This document shows positions 14,685-23,336 of a stretch of 32,627 nucleotides of DNA, piece by piece. Origin of the DNA: Candidatus Fermentibacterota bacterium (lineage in GTDB: Bacteria; Fermentibacterota; Fermentibacteria; Fermentibacterales; JCC-6); contig QNDR01000017.1 of assembly GCA_003646025.1 (NCBI GenBank), forward strand, positions 1 through 32,627. The letters run 5' to 3'. Each line of letters starts with the position of its first letter. Position 1 is the first letter of the stretch. The notes under the pieces were generated by a model that saw only the letters and a program-made list of their open reading frames with translations, was not told the DNA's origin and did not search any database. A program made the translations under genes and the position numbers.

Positions 14685-17558
14685 TCAAGGGCTGACTTGA
14701 ACCCTTACCGCCCCGCTAACAAGGTCATCTCTCAACAGATCAACAGTGGATAGAGTTGAACCCTGCGTCTGAAACCTGATTCTGTCTGTATCGTCTGTGA
14801 GTATACCTGCAACCACTGCCGACCATACTTCCGGCTTCAGCTCCCGTATTTTATCTCTGCAGTAGAAGATACGGTCTAATAGATACTGATTCTGTTCCGA
14901 AGCGAAAATATTATAGTCCCACCAGTATGAAGTTACCAGAAGGAATGTCATCTCCAGTTCCATTTCGTACCACTGCGGATTCAGTGAATCGGCAGCCATA
15001 CGGGAGTGAAGGCTGTCTGAAATCACAGCAGGAAGACTGGTAGAAAGCCACGGTGCCTGAAAACCGTCTCTCATTGCTGTTCTGCTGCCTCCTACCGCCG
15101 TTCTCACCGAAAGTATTCCCTGTGCCACATCGGGGTCTATTCTTGAGTAAAACCGGTCGCTGTTCAACAGTGAATACACATCGTCAAGATGCCTGTCGAT
15201 TACTATCTGGCGAACGTAGATATCCATTACCTTACTGAAAACATCAGAGTTCCACTGTGAATCGAATAGAAGCTTCGCAGGCATGGTGTAAAAATCTATT
15301 GAATGTGGCAGAACCTGAGGAAAAGAGCTGCTGCTGAACAAAGCAGAAGCGGTCATTCTGAAGAGCTCTTCAAGTGCATCTTCACCAGTCATTGTAAAAA
15401 TCGTGCCATTCTCCCAGGAAGCAAATGGATGGTACTCGTCGATGTGTCTGATTCTGTTCGATAAAAACTCCGCCTGCTCCGGCGGCAGAACCTCGTCCGA
15501 GAGCTCACACATACAGTCAACAAGAGTATCTGCATTCTCAGGCTGACTTGAAACAATACACCAGGCTTTCTCCACTGTTGAGTTGTAGTTTTCCTGCAGC
15601 CTGCGTCCTTCAGCACCGGTGTCAAAACCCAGAAGAATATGATGGAAATACAGGAGGGCACCAGATACTGTATTCGGGTGTATTGCAATAAGAGCTGAAA
15701 CCTGGTTGAAGTAATCGTTTCGCCTGTGCGCATGAATCCTGTAGGACTTATAGAGTTCATCCATGGACTGGTCCAGTAAACCCATGTTTGAATAGCCAAG
15801 TGCCAGGTTGTTGTGAACCTCGGCATAGTCAGGAGCCATTGTTACCAGACTGTCGTATGCAGCCATTCCCAGAAGTAGTTCATTCTGTATCTGCCCGGGT
15901 GTAAGGGGATTGGTTAACCCTGCCTGTTCAAGGGCTGACCGCATGGCAGGAACCGGTGGCGCCATAACCATGTACCTGGTAAGATGTGCGCTTCCAAGGG
16001 CGTACCATCCACCGAGATCATAAGGGTAGATCTCCGTAGCCTGTTTTGAATAAGCAACAGCACTGTCGGCGAAAACAGTAGCATTCTGCCACTGAATTAC
16101 AGCAGCATCAAGAGCATCTTTGTTACCGGTATCAGCCCACTGAGCTGCAGCGGAATAACCTGCGTTCATAGCATTTTCTGTTCTGGCCAGGAAAATATCC
16201 TTCCCCCGGAACACAAGCACTGATGATCGGGACAGCGGTATGTAGTGAACAAACAACCCTGCAGCAAGAACAACGCCGGCTGCTGCAAGAAGAACTGCCC
16301 CGGCCTTCATCTTTTTCCCCGGAACAACAGATCTGGTCTCTCCAGACAGATACACCATAGCCAGGGTTGCGAAAAGCCAGGCTGTAGGCGGCCATCTGAG
16401 ATGTACTGAAACCAGCGCTTCAGCAAGCATTGCAGCCATTCCGGCAAATGCGCCAGCCCGGAGCAGACTGGCCTTCCTCAGATACCCGAGCATCCCCCAC
16501 AATGCGGCTGTCCAGAGAATCAGACCGACGATCCCGAGGTCGACAAGAATCTCCAGGTATTCACAGTGGGCATGAAGAGTATTGTGACTTACGCCAAGAA
16601 TGCTGTACTCCGGATTTCGATACCGCGGGAAAAGAATCTGGAAGGATCCAGGTCCATGACCTGTAACTGGACTTTCAAAAAAGAGCCTGAGAGCTCCGGA
16701 CCAGATTGTTTTTCTTACCTGCAGTGTTCCCTGGTCTTCTGCAGAAGGGTCAAGCTCGGAAAGTCTGGAAGACATGGGAACAGCAACAGCCGCTATAACC
16801 ACCACAGCAAGAACTGCTGCTGGAATAAGCTTCCTGGAAGATTTCGAAGTGTTCCTGACGAACCATACCAGAAAAACGGAGGTTCCGGCAGCAACACCGA
16901 TAACGCTGCCGCGGGTTCCGCTGGCAACTATAGCAGTTGCAGCAAGAGCTGCAAAAGCCAGGGCAAGGATGGTTTTCAGAACCATGGTTTGATTTTTCAT
17001 CGAAAATATGTAAGCAACACCCAGGGGAATAACTGCCGACGCAAATCCACCGAGAAGGTTGGGATTTCCCATGCTTCCCGTGCTTCTACCGCTTCTCGTA
17101 AGTGCGGCATCCCAGGTAAATACATTGATTCCCTGCCACTGCAGCACCGCATAAACAAACATCACCGCAGCCGAGATCAGCATAACAAGGGCGAAGACTC
17201 TTATATGTGCCCCGTCAATAAACAGCAGTGATGAAATTGTTAACACCGTGAGAGAGAGCAACATAAAAAATGTAAACGGCCCATTGGGAGAATGAGCACC
17301 GGCAAAGTGCATTACCACCATAAGAAGCAGCACAGCGGCAACAGACACAAGCGTGATCCGTGGAATCCTGTCAGCGTAGTAAGGTTTTCCCAGGAAGATA
17401 AATACAGCGGCCATAACAGCCGCAAGGCTTCCGCCTGCTACGTAAAACATCTCTTTTATGAGAATGCTGTTCCTGCTGTTTGTCATCACACCAAACACCA
17501 CACCGGACATCACTGCAATCAGAAGCACAAGAAATGCTGTGGATACCTTTGTTCTCAT
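14685..17558 (-). CDS. O-antigen ligase-type membrane protein with large TPR-like periplasmic tail
   Basis: This is a 957-residue protein. Residues 1-440 contain about a dozen hydrophobic helices and the Wzy/WaaL signature: GRSTGSMGNPNLLGG, TRGS near 215, and GHGPGSFQ followed by the large-loop motif SHNTLHAHCEYLEILVDLG (about 324-342). Such enzymes polymerise lipid-linked glycan or ligate it to an acceptor in the periplasm. Residues 450-957 form a long soluble part with helical repeats resembling TPR (YPYDLGGWYALGSAHL, YAEVHNNLALGYSNMGLL). It is the last gene of block 1, coupled to the WecA-like gene by ATGA. Whether it acts as ligase or polymerase cannot be told from sequence. Confidence 0.88.
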   Translation of the reverse strand: MRTKVSTAFLVLLIAVMSGVVFGVMTNSRNSILIKEMFYVAGGSLAAVMAAVFIFLGKPYYADRIPRITLVSVAAVLLLMVVMHFAGAHSPNGPFTFFMLLSLTVLTISSLLFIDGAHIRVFALVMLISAAVMFVYAVLQWQGINVFTWDAALTRSGRSTGSMGNPNLLGGFASAVIPLGVAYIFSMKNQTMVLKTILALAFAALAATAIVASGTRGSVIGVAAGTSVFLVWFVRNTSKSSRKLIPAAVLAVVVIAAVAVPMSSRLSELDPSAEDQGTLQVRKTIWSGALRLFFESPVTGHGPGSFQILFPRYRNPEYSILGVSHNTLHAHCEYLEILVDLGIVGLILWTAALWGMLGYLRKASLLRAGAFAGMAAMLAEALVSVHLRWPPTAWLFATLAMVYLSGETRSVVPGKKMKAGAVLLAAAGVVLAAGLFVHYIPLSRSSVLVFRGKDIFLARTENAMNAGYSAAAQWADTGNKDALDAAVIQWQNATVFADSAVAYSKQATEIYPYDLGGWYALGSAHLTRYMVMAPPVPAMRSALEQAGLTNPLTPGQIQNELLLGMAAYDSLVTMAPDYAEVHNNLALGYSNMGLLDQSMDELYKSYRIHAHRRNDYFNQVSALIAIHPNTVSGALLYFHHILLGFDTGAEGRRLQENYNSTVEKAWCIVSSQPENADTLVDCMCELSDEVLPPEQAEFLSNRIRHIDEYHPFASWENGTIFTMTGEDALEELFRMTASALFSSSSFPQVLPHSIDFYTMPAKLLFDSQWNSDVFSKVMDIYVRQIVIDRHLDDVYSLLNSDRFYSRIDPDVAQGILSVRTAVGGSRTAMRDGFQAPWLSTSLPAVISDSLHSRMAADSLNPQWYEMELEMTFLLVTSYWWDYNIFASEQNQYLLDRIFYCRDKIRELKPEVWSAVVAGILTDDTDRIRFQTQGSTLSTVDLLRDDLVSGAVRVQVSP

Positions 17559-18622
17559 CTATGGAAACCTTTCTCCCCGCGAGAGATGAACAGTGCGAAT
17601 ATGCTGATAACTCCGATGGCGTTTATGAAGGCCAGAACAGCCTGATACGGCTGAAGTGTGGGCAGGAGAAGTGCAGTTGTGCCGAGAATTACAGAAAAGA
17701 TGTACAGCATGAAAACTGTAGTTCGTTTGGAGTAGCCCATACGCATAAGTCTGTGGGCCAGATGGTTTTTATCTCCCTGAAAAAGAGGAGAACCGTGCTT
17801 TTTCCTGTAAACCAGAACCATTACAGTATCAACAAGTGGAACAGCTACAATAAGCAGAGGAGACAGTACTGAAAGGTACGGTATTGAACCTCTGGGTGTG
17901 TAGACCCCAAGAACGGCAATAATACCCAGCATGAAGCCCAGGAAGTTTGAACCGCAGTCTCCCATAAATGTTGATGCCGGAGGAAAATTGTAAAAAAGAA
18001 AACCGATGGATGCTCCTGCCAGAGCAACACTTATAAAAGCAACTGCCGGGTTGCCGTGCATTACATTCAAAGCGGCAAAGAACAGAGCTGAGATCGCCGA
18101 TACACCAGCGGTAACACCGTCGGCGTGGTCAAGAAGATTAACGGAATTGGTGATACCGAGAAGCCACACAAGTGTTATCGGTGCAGCCAGCCAGGCAATA
18201 TGATCCCCCTCCAGAAACAGATGTACCTGGGCACCGTTAACCACAAACAGAGCTCCTGCAATCAGAACCACAGCGGAATGCAGAAGAAGCTTAGTTCTGG
18301 GGGAAAGCTCAAACCTGTCATCAAGAAATCCCGTGAGTGCCATAAGAAATCCCGATGACAGCACAAGTATACATATCGATCTCCACGACAGAGGTGTATC
18401 GGCAATGCTTTCACCAGGCAGTACCGGGAATATCAGCATTCCGGCAACAATAGCTGCGGCAAACCCAAGAAAAACTGCAACTCCACCCATAACAGGAGTG
18501 CCCGACCCTCCTGATTTGCTTCCTCTGTCTACAAAACCCCATTTACCTGCAAGCCTGCTCATGAGAGGGGTAAGCAACAGGGAGAACACAAGGGCAACTG
18601 TAAGTGAAGTGAGGAGAATCAT
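17555..18622 (-). CDS. WecA/MraY-type polyprenyl-phosphate N-acetylhexosamine-1-phosphate transferase
   Basis: These integral membrane enzymes move a phospho-N-acetylhexosamine from a UDP-sugar to undecaprenyl phosphate, the first step of many envelope glycans. The 355 residues carry about ten helices. Motifs are GGSGTPVMGGVAVFLG, LTGFLDDRFELSPRTKLL (the DDR magnesium site), STFMGDCGSNFLGF and DKNHLAHRL. The NxxNxxDGxDG motif reads NSVNLLDHADGV, with His replacing Gly. It is linked by ATGA overlaps both upstream (the MalK-like gene) and downstream (the ligase). It is more like WecA/TagO than MraY because no cell-division genes surround it. Confidence 0.9.
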   Translation of the reverse strand: MILLTSLTVALVFSLLLTPLMSRLAGKWGFVDRGSKSGGSGTPVMGGVAVFLGFAAAIVAGMLIFPVLPGESIADTPLSWRSICILVLSSGFLMALTGFLDDRFELSPRTKLLLHSAVVLIAGALFVVNGAQVHLFLEGDHIAWLAAPITLVWLLGITNSVNLLDHADGVTAGVSAISALFFAALNVMHGNPAVAFISVALAGASIGFLFYNFPPASTFMGDCGSNFLGFMLGIIAVLGVYTPRGSIPYLSVLSPLLIVAVPLVDTVMVLVYRKKHGSPLFQGDKNHLAHRLMRMGYSKRTTVFMLYIFSVILGTTALLLPTLQPYQAVLAFINAIGVISIFALFISRGEKGFHR

Positions 18623-19668
18623 AATTTCTGCTGTGCTCCGTCGATGGCAAACAGGTGCACCCTGCTGCGGTCTATTTCGAATCTCATCTGTCCGCCTGGA
18701 CTGACATCAGTGTCCGGTCTGCACCTGGCTGTGACCGATTCACCGCTTTCTGCAGTTCCAATTACAACTTTCTCGCTGCCCAGAGTTTCCACAACTTCAA
18801 CAGAGCAGACAAACCTTCCATCCTCTGAGACAAGAATGTCTTCCGGTCTTACTCCCAGTGTGTACGAACCCTCTGCAGTATCTGAAATTTGAATACTTCC
18901 GCCTGCTGCACGTAGTTCGCTGCCGTGTGTCTCCGCCTTAAAGAAGTTCATGGCAGGGCTGCCTATAAACCCCGCAACAAACCTGTTCGCCGGATTGTTG
19001 TAAACCTCCAGCGGAGGTGCAACCTGCTGTATGTACCCGTCTTTAAGAACTACTATCCTGTCGCCCAGTGTCATGGCCTCTGCCTGATCGTGGGTGACAT
19101 ATATCATGGTAGATTTCAGTTTTGAATGAAGTCTTGCCAGTTCATTTCTCATCTGAACTCTGAGTTTGGCATCAAGATTTGACAGCGGTTCATCGAACAG
19201 AAATACCTTTGGATCCCGCACAATTGCTCTCCCCACTGCAACCCTCTGCCTCTGCCCCCCTGAAAGCTCTCTTGGCTTTCTCTGAAGATAGTCTGAAATA
19301 CCGAGAATCTCTGCGGTTTCTGTCACAGAATGCTTTATCTGAGCACGGGAAAGCTTTCGCATCTTAAGCGAAAAAGCCATGTTATCGAACACTGTCATGT
19401 GAGGATACAGGGCATAGTTCTGAAAAACCATGGCAATATCTCTCTTCGATGGCGTTTCATCGGTTATGTCTACACCATCTATGAAAACTCTGCCATCTGT
19501 GGCTTCTTCGAGACCGGCAAGTACCCTTAGAGTTGTGGATTTTCCGCAGCCGCTGGGGCCAACAAGAACAACAAACTCACCGTCTGCTACATCAAGAGTG
19601 AAGTTTGAAAGAGCTTTTGAATCACTGCCGTAAACCTTGCTTACAGCTTCAAATCTAACAGAGGCCAA
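18619..19668 (-). CDS. MalK/UgpC-type ABC transporter ATP-binding protein (orphan)
   Basis: This 349-residue ATPase carries Walker A GPSGCGKST, a Q-loop (MVFQNYALYPHMTV), the signature LSGGQRQRVAVGRA, Walker B VFLFDEPLSNLDAKLR and the H-loop THDQAEAM. It also has a C-terminal MalK-type OB-fold regulatory domain (about 240-345, with NRFVAGFIGSPAMNF and LGVRPEDI). Family members energise uptake of sugars, maltodextrins or glycerol phosphate. No permease or binding protein is in the window, so it may serve permeases elsewhere. The start is TTG with AGGGG six bases upstream, 17 bases after the CBM48 gene. Confidence 0.93.
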   Translation of the reverse strand: MASVRFEAVSKVYGSDSKALSNFTLDVADGEFVVLVGPSGCGKSTTLRVLAGLEEATDGRVFIDGVDITDETPSKRDIAMVFQNYALYPHMTVFDNMAFSLKMRKLSRAQIKHSVTETAEILGISDYLQRKPRELSGGQRQRVAVGRAIVRDPKVFLFDEPLSNLDAKLRVQMRNELARLHSKLKSTMIYVTHDQAEAMTLGDRIVVLKDGYIQQVAPPLEVYNNPANRFVAGFIGSPAMNFFKAETHGSELRAAGGSIQISDTAEGSYTLGVRPEDILVSEDGRFVCSVEVVETLGSEKVVIGTAESGESVTARCRPDTDVSPGGQMRFEIDRSRVHLFAIDGAQQKL

Positions 19669-19685
19669 CCTATTCCCCTCTCGTC

Positions 19686-20042
19686 TCAGTCAATAAGAAG
19701 AACCGAAACAACATGACCACCAAAGTCCGCCCTTTCCGGATTCAGCGGATCAGGAAAGAACTGTGTTCCGTTCACAAGAAAGGCATACCTGTATATGCCT
19801 CTGTCCAGATCATCCGGCACTGAACCGACCCACACACCGTTGCGGGTCTCCATAATGCCACAGGAAGGATCGACAAGCCCGAGGACTCCTGTAATTCCTC
19901 CCCAGTTGTTCCAGTCACCCACCAGCTGAACCCTGGCCGCAGACGGGTAATGAAACTGCATTCCGTCTGACTGTGTTTTCTCTGCCGGCACAAAAACTGC
20001 ACAGGAACACAACAGCAAAGATAATGCAATCAGTCTATCCAT
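19686..20042 (-). CDS. Small lipoprotein with a CBM48/isoamylase-N-type domain
   Basis: The true start is the ATG at 20042, which overlaps the preceding gene by 13 bases and gives 118 residues. The N terminus (MDRLIALSLLLCSCAV) is a signal peptide with a plausible lipobox ending at Cys14. Residues about 28-115 form one immunoglobulin-like E-set domain typical of CBM48/AMPK glycogen-binding modules: VQLVGDWNNWGG, then GVWVGSVP, GIYRYAFLVNG and FPDPLNPE. In relatives this module binds alpha-glucans or is fused to branching enzymes. Here it stands alone with no catalytic domain. Next to a MalK-type ATPase it may bind glucan at the cell envelope, which is inference. Confidence 0.8.
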   Translation of the reverse strand: MDRLIALSLLLCSCAVFVPAEKTQSDGMQFHYPSAARVQLVGDWNNWGGITGVLGLVDPSCGIMETRNGVWVGSVPDDLDRGIYRYAFLVNGTQFFPDPLNPERADFGGHVVSVLLID

Positions 20043-21205
20043 GCAGATACCCCCATTCCCAGTATGGTTGAGCCATGTTCCCATTCAACTGAGACTCCGG
20101 CTGTGATGTTTTCTCTGACTCCGGTTATCTGAAGCAGACACCCTGGTTCAGGTGAGTCTGTATCGAGATCCGACATTACGGAAAACTCCGCTGAAACATT
20201 TTCCACAGGCGAGTACAGCGCCGTGGCCGTTGCTCTGAGACTGTCATCATACAACTCTATTTTTCCACCACAGCCTGCAGGGGACATTCTGTAGAAACCC
20301 GACAGTTCACCATGGAAAGTCTCAATGTGATCAAGATCCGCTTCCAGAGCCCACTCAATTCCAGCCTGTGACAGGATGTTTAAACCGGCCTCAAAATGAG
20401 GTTCGGGTTCGTTTTCCAGAGCAGAGACTGCGGTAAAGTAACCGCTGAAAGCTCTTCTGTTCCCGTAGATCCACGCGGTTAGCCCCGCACTGCTTGAATC
20501 TTCGTTAAGTGAGACAAGGGGAGCGATCTCCACAGAAAGCGTGCTGCCAGTAACAGGCTTCCACCCTCTTATCTGAGCACTGTATGTCCACCTGGAATTT
20601 TCCTTCACGAAAAGAAACCACGGCTGTACTCTTTTTAGATCTAGAAAACCGCTAACTGTTTCAAGCTGCTCTGAATTCTCCCGAATACCGTTCCACTTTA
20701 CAGCTCCGAAACCCAGCCATGGAGATTTCACACTGTACCAGGAAAGGGAATCTCCAAACTGAGTCCATGTTCCCTGAAATCCAAGAAGCCCCCCGACCTC
20801 CACAGTAACTGCAGTTGAATCGTCTGTTTTGTAACTGTTCCACTCTCTAACAGGGCTGCCCAGCCCCTGTAGAAACGGATTGATCAGCCCCACAGATACA
20901 CCTGCCCCGATCCACTGAGCTCCGGGCCACCTGAAAAAGGCTCCGGCGCTTACCGGTTTGAAGCTGGCAGTTGAATCCGGTGTATAGCTAACTGAGACCT
21001 CCCCGCTGAGGTCTGCCCAGTCTGTATGAAACGAACCATCGGGAAACACCATGAGAGTATCCGTGTTGAGAGTTTGCAACCCCTCGTTCAAATCTGCGGA
21101 AGCAGAGGAATAAAAGAACATTCCAAGATTCAGTTCGTGCCCTGCTGTGTCAGTTGAATCCGACTGGTGAAGCAGCACTGCGAGGGTAAAAATCAGCGCT
21201 GTCAC
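20030..21205 (-). CDS. Predicted outer-membrane beta-barrel protein
   Basis: This 391-residue protein is not recognised as a named family. A short signal peptide (MTALIFTLAVLLHQ) is followed by Asp/Ser/Thr-rich sequence with many alternating hydrophobic/polar stretches rich in Gly, Trp and Tyr (for example WIGAGVSVGLINP, PWLGFGAVKWNGI, WTYSAQIRGWKP), the texture of an outer-membrane barrel. The C terminus ends in GMGVSAWID rather than a clear terminal aromatic. The start is GTG with an optimal AAGGAGG and a GTGA overlap with the gene before it. It is probably a partner of the neighbouring barrel protein in secreting or anchoring the glycan, which is inference. Confidence 0.65.
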   Translation of the reverse strand: MTALIFTLAVLLHQSDSTDTAGHELNLGMFFYSSASADLNEGLQTLNTDTLMVFPDGSFHTDWADLSGEVSVSYTPDSTASFKPVSAGAFFRWPGAQWIGAGVSVGLINPFLQGLGSPVREWNSYKTDDSTAVTVEVGGLLGFQGTWTQFGDSLSWYSVKSPWLGFGAVKWNGIRENSEQLETVSGFLDLKRVQPWFLFVKENSRWTYSAQIRGWKPVTGSTLSVEIAPLVSLNEDSSSAGLTAWIYGNRRAFSGYFTAVSALENEPEPHFEAGLNILSQAGIEWALEADLDHIETFHGELSGFYRMSPAGCGGKIELYDDSLRATATALYSPVENVSAEFSVMSDLDTDSPEPGCLLQITGVRENITAGVSVEWEHGSTILGMGVSAWID

Positions 21206-21951
21206 GAGAACCTCCTTGAAACACCGAAACTGTGTTCTACTTCGTTCTCATGCAGCACTGCCCCATATCCAAAACTCCAGTGCCGTGATGAGAATCCAGC
21301 ACCGGCGTGAACATTACCACTGTCCACCCCGGAGTAGACTCTGAATTTTCTGGTCACCATCAGTTCGCATCCCACCTGCCATCGATTGTTACCATAACCG
21401 GCATGGGCTTTAAAATTTCTGTTGAAAACCTGGCTGAAACCTGTGGTTAACACCCGGTCATTCACAATATCGGTGTATTGTATTCCAACTGCAAATGAAG
21501 GAAAAAGGGAAAATTGAATTCCCGCATCCAGATCGAAGGTGTTTCCGTCGGTACTGTCTGAAAACTGATACCTTGCGGAAACACCGGTTGTGATACTGGG
21601 GCCGAACAGCCCTTCCATAAAGCCTATAGGATCCCCTGCAACAATGTAGCTGCCGGAAATCTGAGCTGCACCAACTCCTTCTTCGGCATTCCAGCCGGCA
21701 GCAGATCCCAGATGAAATCCTGACGCACCTGCTGGCAGCACAGCAGCCACAGCCCCGGAAGGCTCATTTCCCGACACTCCACCGACTGCCGTTACCTCAA
21801 AAAACTCAACCCGACCCATTCCAGCCGGCGCAGCCATGGAAGAAACAGGATCGTTGCTCCAGGCAACTGGAAAAACGCCAAGCCCTGTCTGAACAGGACC
21901 TGTGAAATTCCAGACACCAAGCAGAGCCGAAATAGTAAAAACAGTTGTCAG
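21202..21951 (-). CDS. PorV/UPF0164-like outer-membrane protein with probable CTG start
   Basis: The ORF track starts at ATG 21837, but the frame stays open 38 codons further to a CTG at 21951, with no ATG, GTG or TTG between. Starting there adds TTVFTISALLGVWNF (a signal-like stretch), then GLGVFPVAWSNDPVSSMAAPAGMG, close to the ANDPxAxxxNPAGL entry of PorV/FadL-like barrels. The remaining ~200 residues alternate hydrophobic and polar residues (FHLGSAAGWN, FAVGIQYTDI, WSFGYGAVL) and end in GVSRRFS, a C-terminal Phe-rich ending typical of outer-membrane barrels. AAGGAAGGGGAG lies just upstream, and the CTG overlaps the previous stop as CTGA. Its function is probably glycan export or surface display; this is uncertain. 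Confidence 0.65.
   Translation of the reverse strand: MTTVFTISALLGVWNFTGPVQTGLGVFPVAWSNDPVSSMAAPAGMGRVEFFEVTAVGGVSGNEPSGAVAAVLPAGASGFHLGSAAGWNAEEGVGAAQISGSYIVAGDPIGFMEGLFGPSITTGVSARYQFSDSTDGNTFDLDAGIQFSLFPSFAVGIQYTDIVNDRVLTTGFSQVFNRNFKAHAGYGNNRWQVGCELMVTRKFRVYSGVDSGNVHAGAGFSSRHWSFGYGAVLHENEVEHSFGVSRRFS
21203..21217 (-). promoter_or_regulatory. Strong Shine-Dalgarno for a GTG start
   Basis: AAGGAGG (21211-21217) sits five bases before GTG (21203-21205), which overlaps the upstream TGA as GTGA. This fixes the start of the 391-residue barrel protein. Confidence 0.75.
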
Positions 21952-23336
21952 TATGCTCCCCTTCCTTTGAGAACGGTAACAACCGTTCTGGCGAGAATTG
22001 CCATATCAAGCATAACGGATTGATTTCTCATGTAGTAGAAGTCGTATTCCAGATTTTCGTGCAGCGGAAGATCTTTTCTACCCATGATCTGCCACAGACC
22101 TGTAATACCCGGTTTTACATCCAGTCTTCTCCGTTGCCATGCATTGTAATCCTTAACTATAAAATCCATCTCCGGCCTGGGACCGACCATACTCATGTGC
22201 CCCAGGAGTACATTGAACAACTGGGGAAGTTCATCGAGACTGGTTTTTCTTAACATCCTGCCGATTCCCGTAATCCTGGGGTCATCACCGGCCACCGGGG
22301 CAACTTCATACTCATCCGCTTCAGGTTTCATTGTTCTGAATTTGTACAGCGTAAACTTCCTGCCGTATCTGCCTACTCTGGTCTGTTTGAATACAGGTGA
22401 ACCTTTTCCCGTTACAGCAAGAATTATCCAGATTGCGGCCATCAGCGGTGCCAGCAGAACAATCAGCAGAGGTGACATTATCAGGTCCATCAGCCTTTTT
22501 GTCAGGTTGCTGAATGTTCCCCTGCCGGAGGATCCAATCTCCACCACCGGCATTCTGGAAATACTGCTGAGGCTGCTGACCCCGGCAGCAATTTCAAACA
22601 GATCGGTAACAAGCATAAAGACAATATCCTGCTTCTGAACTGAATTAACAATTCTGAGCATGTCTGTCCGGTTCATGGAACCGCTGGCAAAAAACACTTC
22701 ATCTATGGAAAGGCTGTCTACAAGCCGGGGAAGATCTCTGACTTCACCGATCACTTTGATGCCACAGACTTCTTCAGCAATACCCTGATGTTCAACCAGA
22801 ACTCCCTTTATTCTGTGCTTTGGTCTGGGAAATTTTCCCAGAGAGGTTATTACCCTTTCGGCGAACTCTCCGGAACCGATCACTATAGTTGCAGGCGATT
22901 CTTTCATTGGAGCGATTTTCCTGGCCAGAGAACCGAACACAGATCTGAGCAAAATATTCACTGGTTGAGACAGAACAAGAAACATCAACAGCATTATTCT
23001 GGAATAATCAATTTTAACAAGATAACTGGCCGCCATTATTGACACTGCAAGGTAAAATACAGCACGAATCCTCCTGGCAAGCCCCGGGAAAGCGCCCTGC
23101 TGTGAGGAAAACACGTACATACCTGTAGACCACCATGACGCAATCCACAGCAGTAAAAGCACGGGAATGGTAGCGAGGTAGGTGCTGATAGTGTGTGTAA
23201 ATTCAGGAAGGAAACCGGCGATCCACTCAGTTCTGATATACCAGGTTGCCAGCAGTGAAAGGGGAACAGTAAGCAGGTCAGCAGCGATAAGAAACAGAAT
23301 GAAAACACGCTGCTGTCTTCTTATAGGCGCAAGCAT
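21948..23336 (-). CDS. Polyprenyl glycosylphosphotransferase (WbaP/EpsE-type)
   Basis: This enzyme starts glycan assembly by transferring a phospho-hexose from a nucleotide sugar to undecaprenyl phosphate. The ORF track's extra 45 residues overlap the upstream GT2 gene. ATG 23336, in a TGATG overlap, gives 462 residues. It has N-terminal membrane helices (about 1-115), a nucleotide-binding-like middle (IVIGSGEFAERVI) and the C-terminal bacterial sugar transferase domain from about 275: TKRLMDLIMSPLL, KQTRVGRYGRKFTLYKFRTM, RKTSLDELPQLFNVL, MVGPRPE and KPGITGLWQ. All key catalytic-region motifs look intact. The operon thus has two different types of initiating transferase. Confidence 0.95.
   Translation of the reverse strand: MLAPIRRQQRVFILFLIAADLLTVPLSLLATWYIRTEWIAGFLPEFTHTISTYLATIPVLLLLWIASWWSTGMYVFSSQQGAFPGLARRIRAVFYLAVSIMAASYLVKIDYSRIMLLMFLVLSQPVNILLRSVFGSLARKIAPMKESPATIVIGSGEFAERVITSLGKFPRPKHRIKGVLVEHQGIAEEVCGIKVIGEVRDLPRLVDSLSIDEVFFASGSMNRTDMLRIVNSVQKQDIVFMLVTDLFEIAAGVSSLSSISRMPVVEIGSSGRGTFSNLTKRLMDLIMSPLLIVLLAPLMAAIWIILAVTGKGSPVFKQTRVGRYGRKFTLYKFRTMKPEADEYEVAPVAGDDPRITGIGRMLRKTSLDELPQLFNVLLGHMSMVGPRPEMDFIVKDYNAWQRRRLDVKPGITGLWQIMGRKDLPLHENLEYDFYYMRNQSVMLDMAILARTVVTVLKGRGAY
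21949..21967 (-). promoter_or_regulatory. Purine-rich ribosome site and probable CTG start
   Basis: AAGGAAGGGGAG (21956-21967) precedes CTG (21949-21951) by four bases. The reading frame from the nearest upstream in-frame TGA to ATG 21837 contains no ATG, GTG or TTG. Starting at CTG supplies the missing signal peptide. An ATA codon next to it is the only other candidate. Confidence 0.5.

Noticed and set aside
16566-17231. 221-residue plus-strand ORF
   Set aside because: It is antisense to the membrane part of the O-antigen ligase, with low-complexity Ser/Lys/Asn-rich translation and no recognisable motif.
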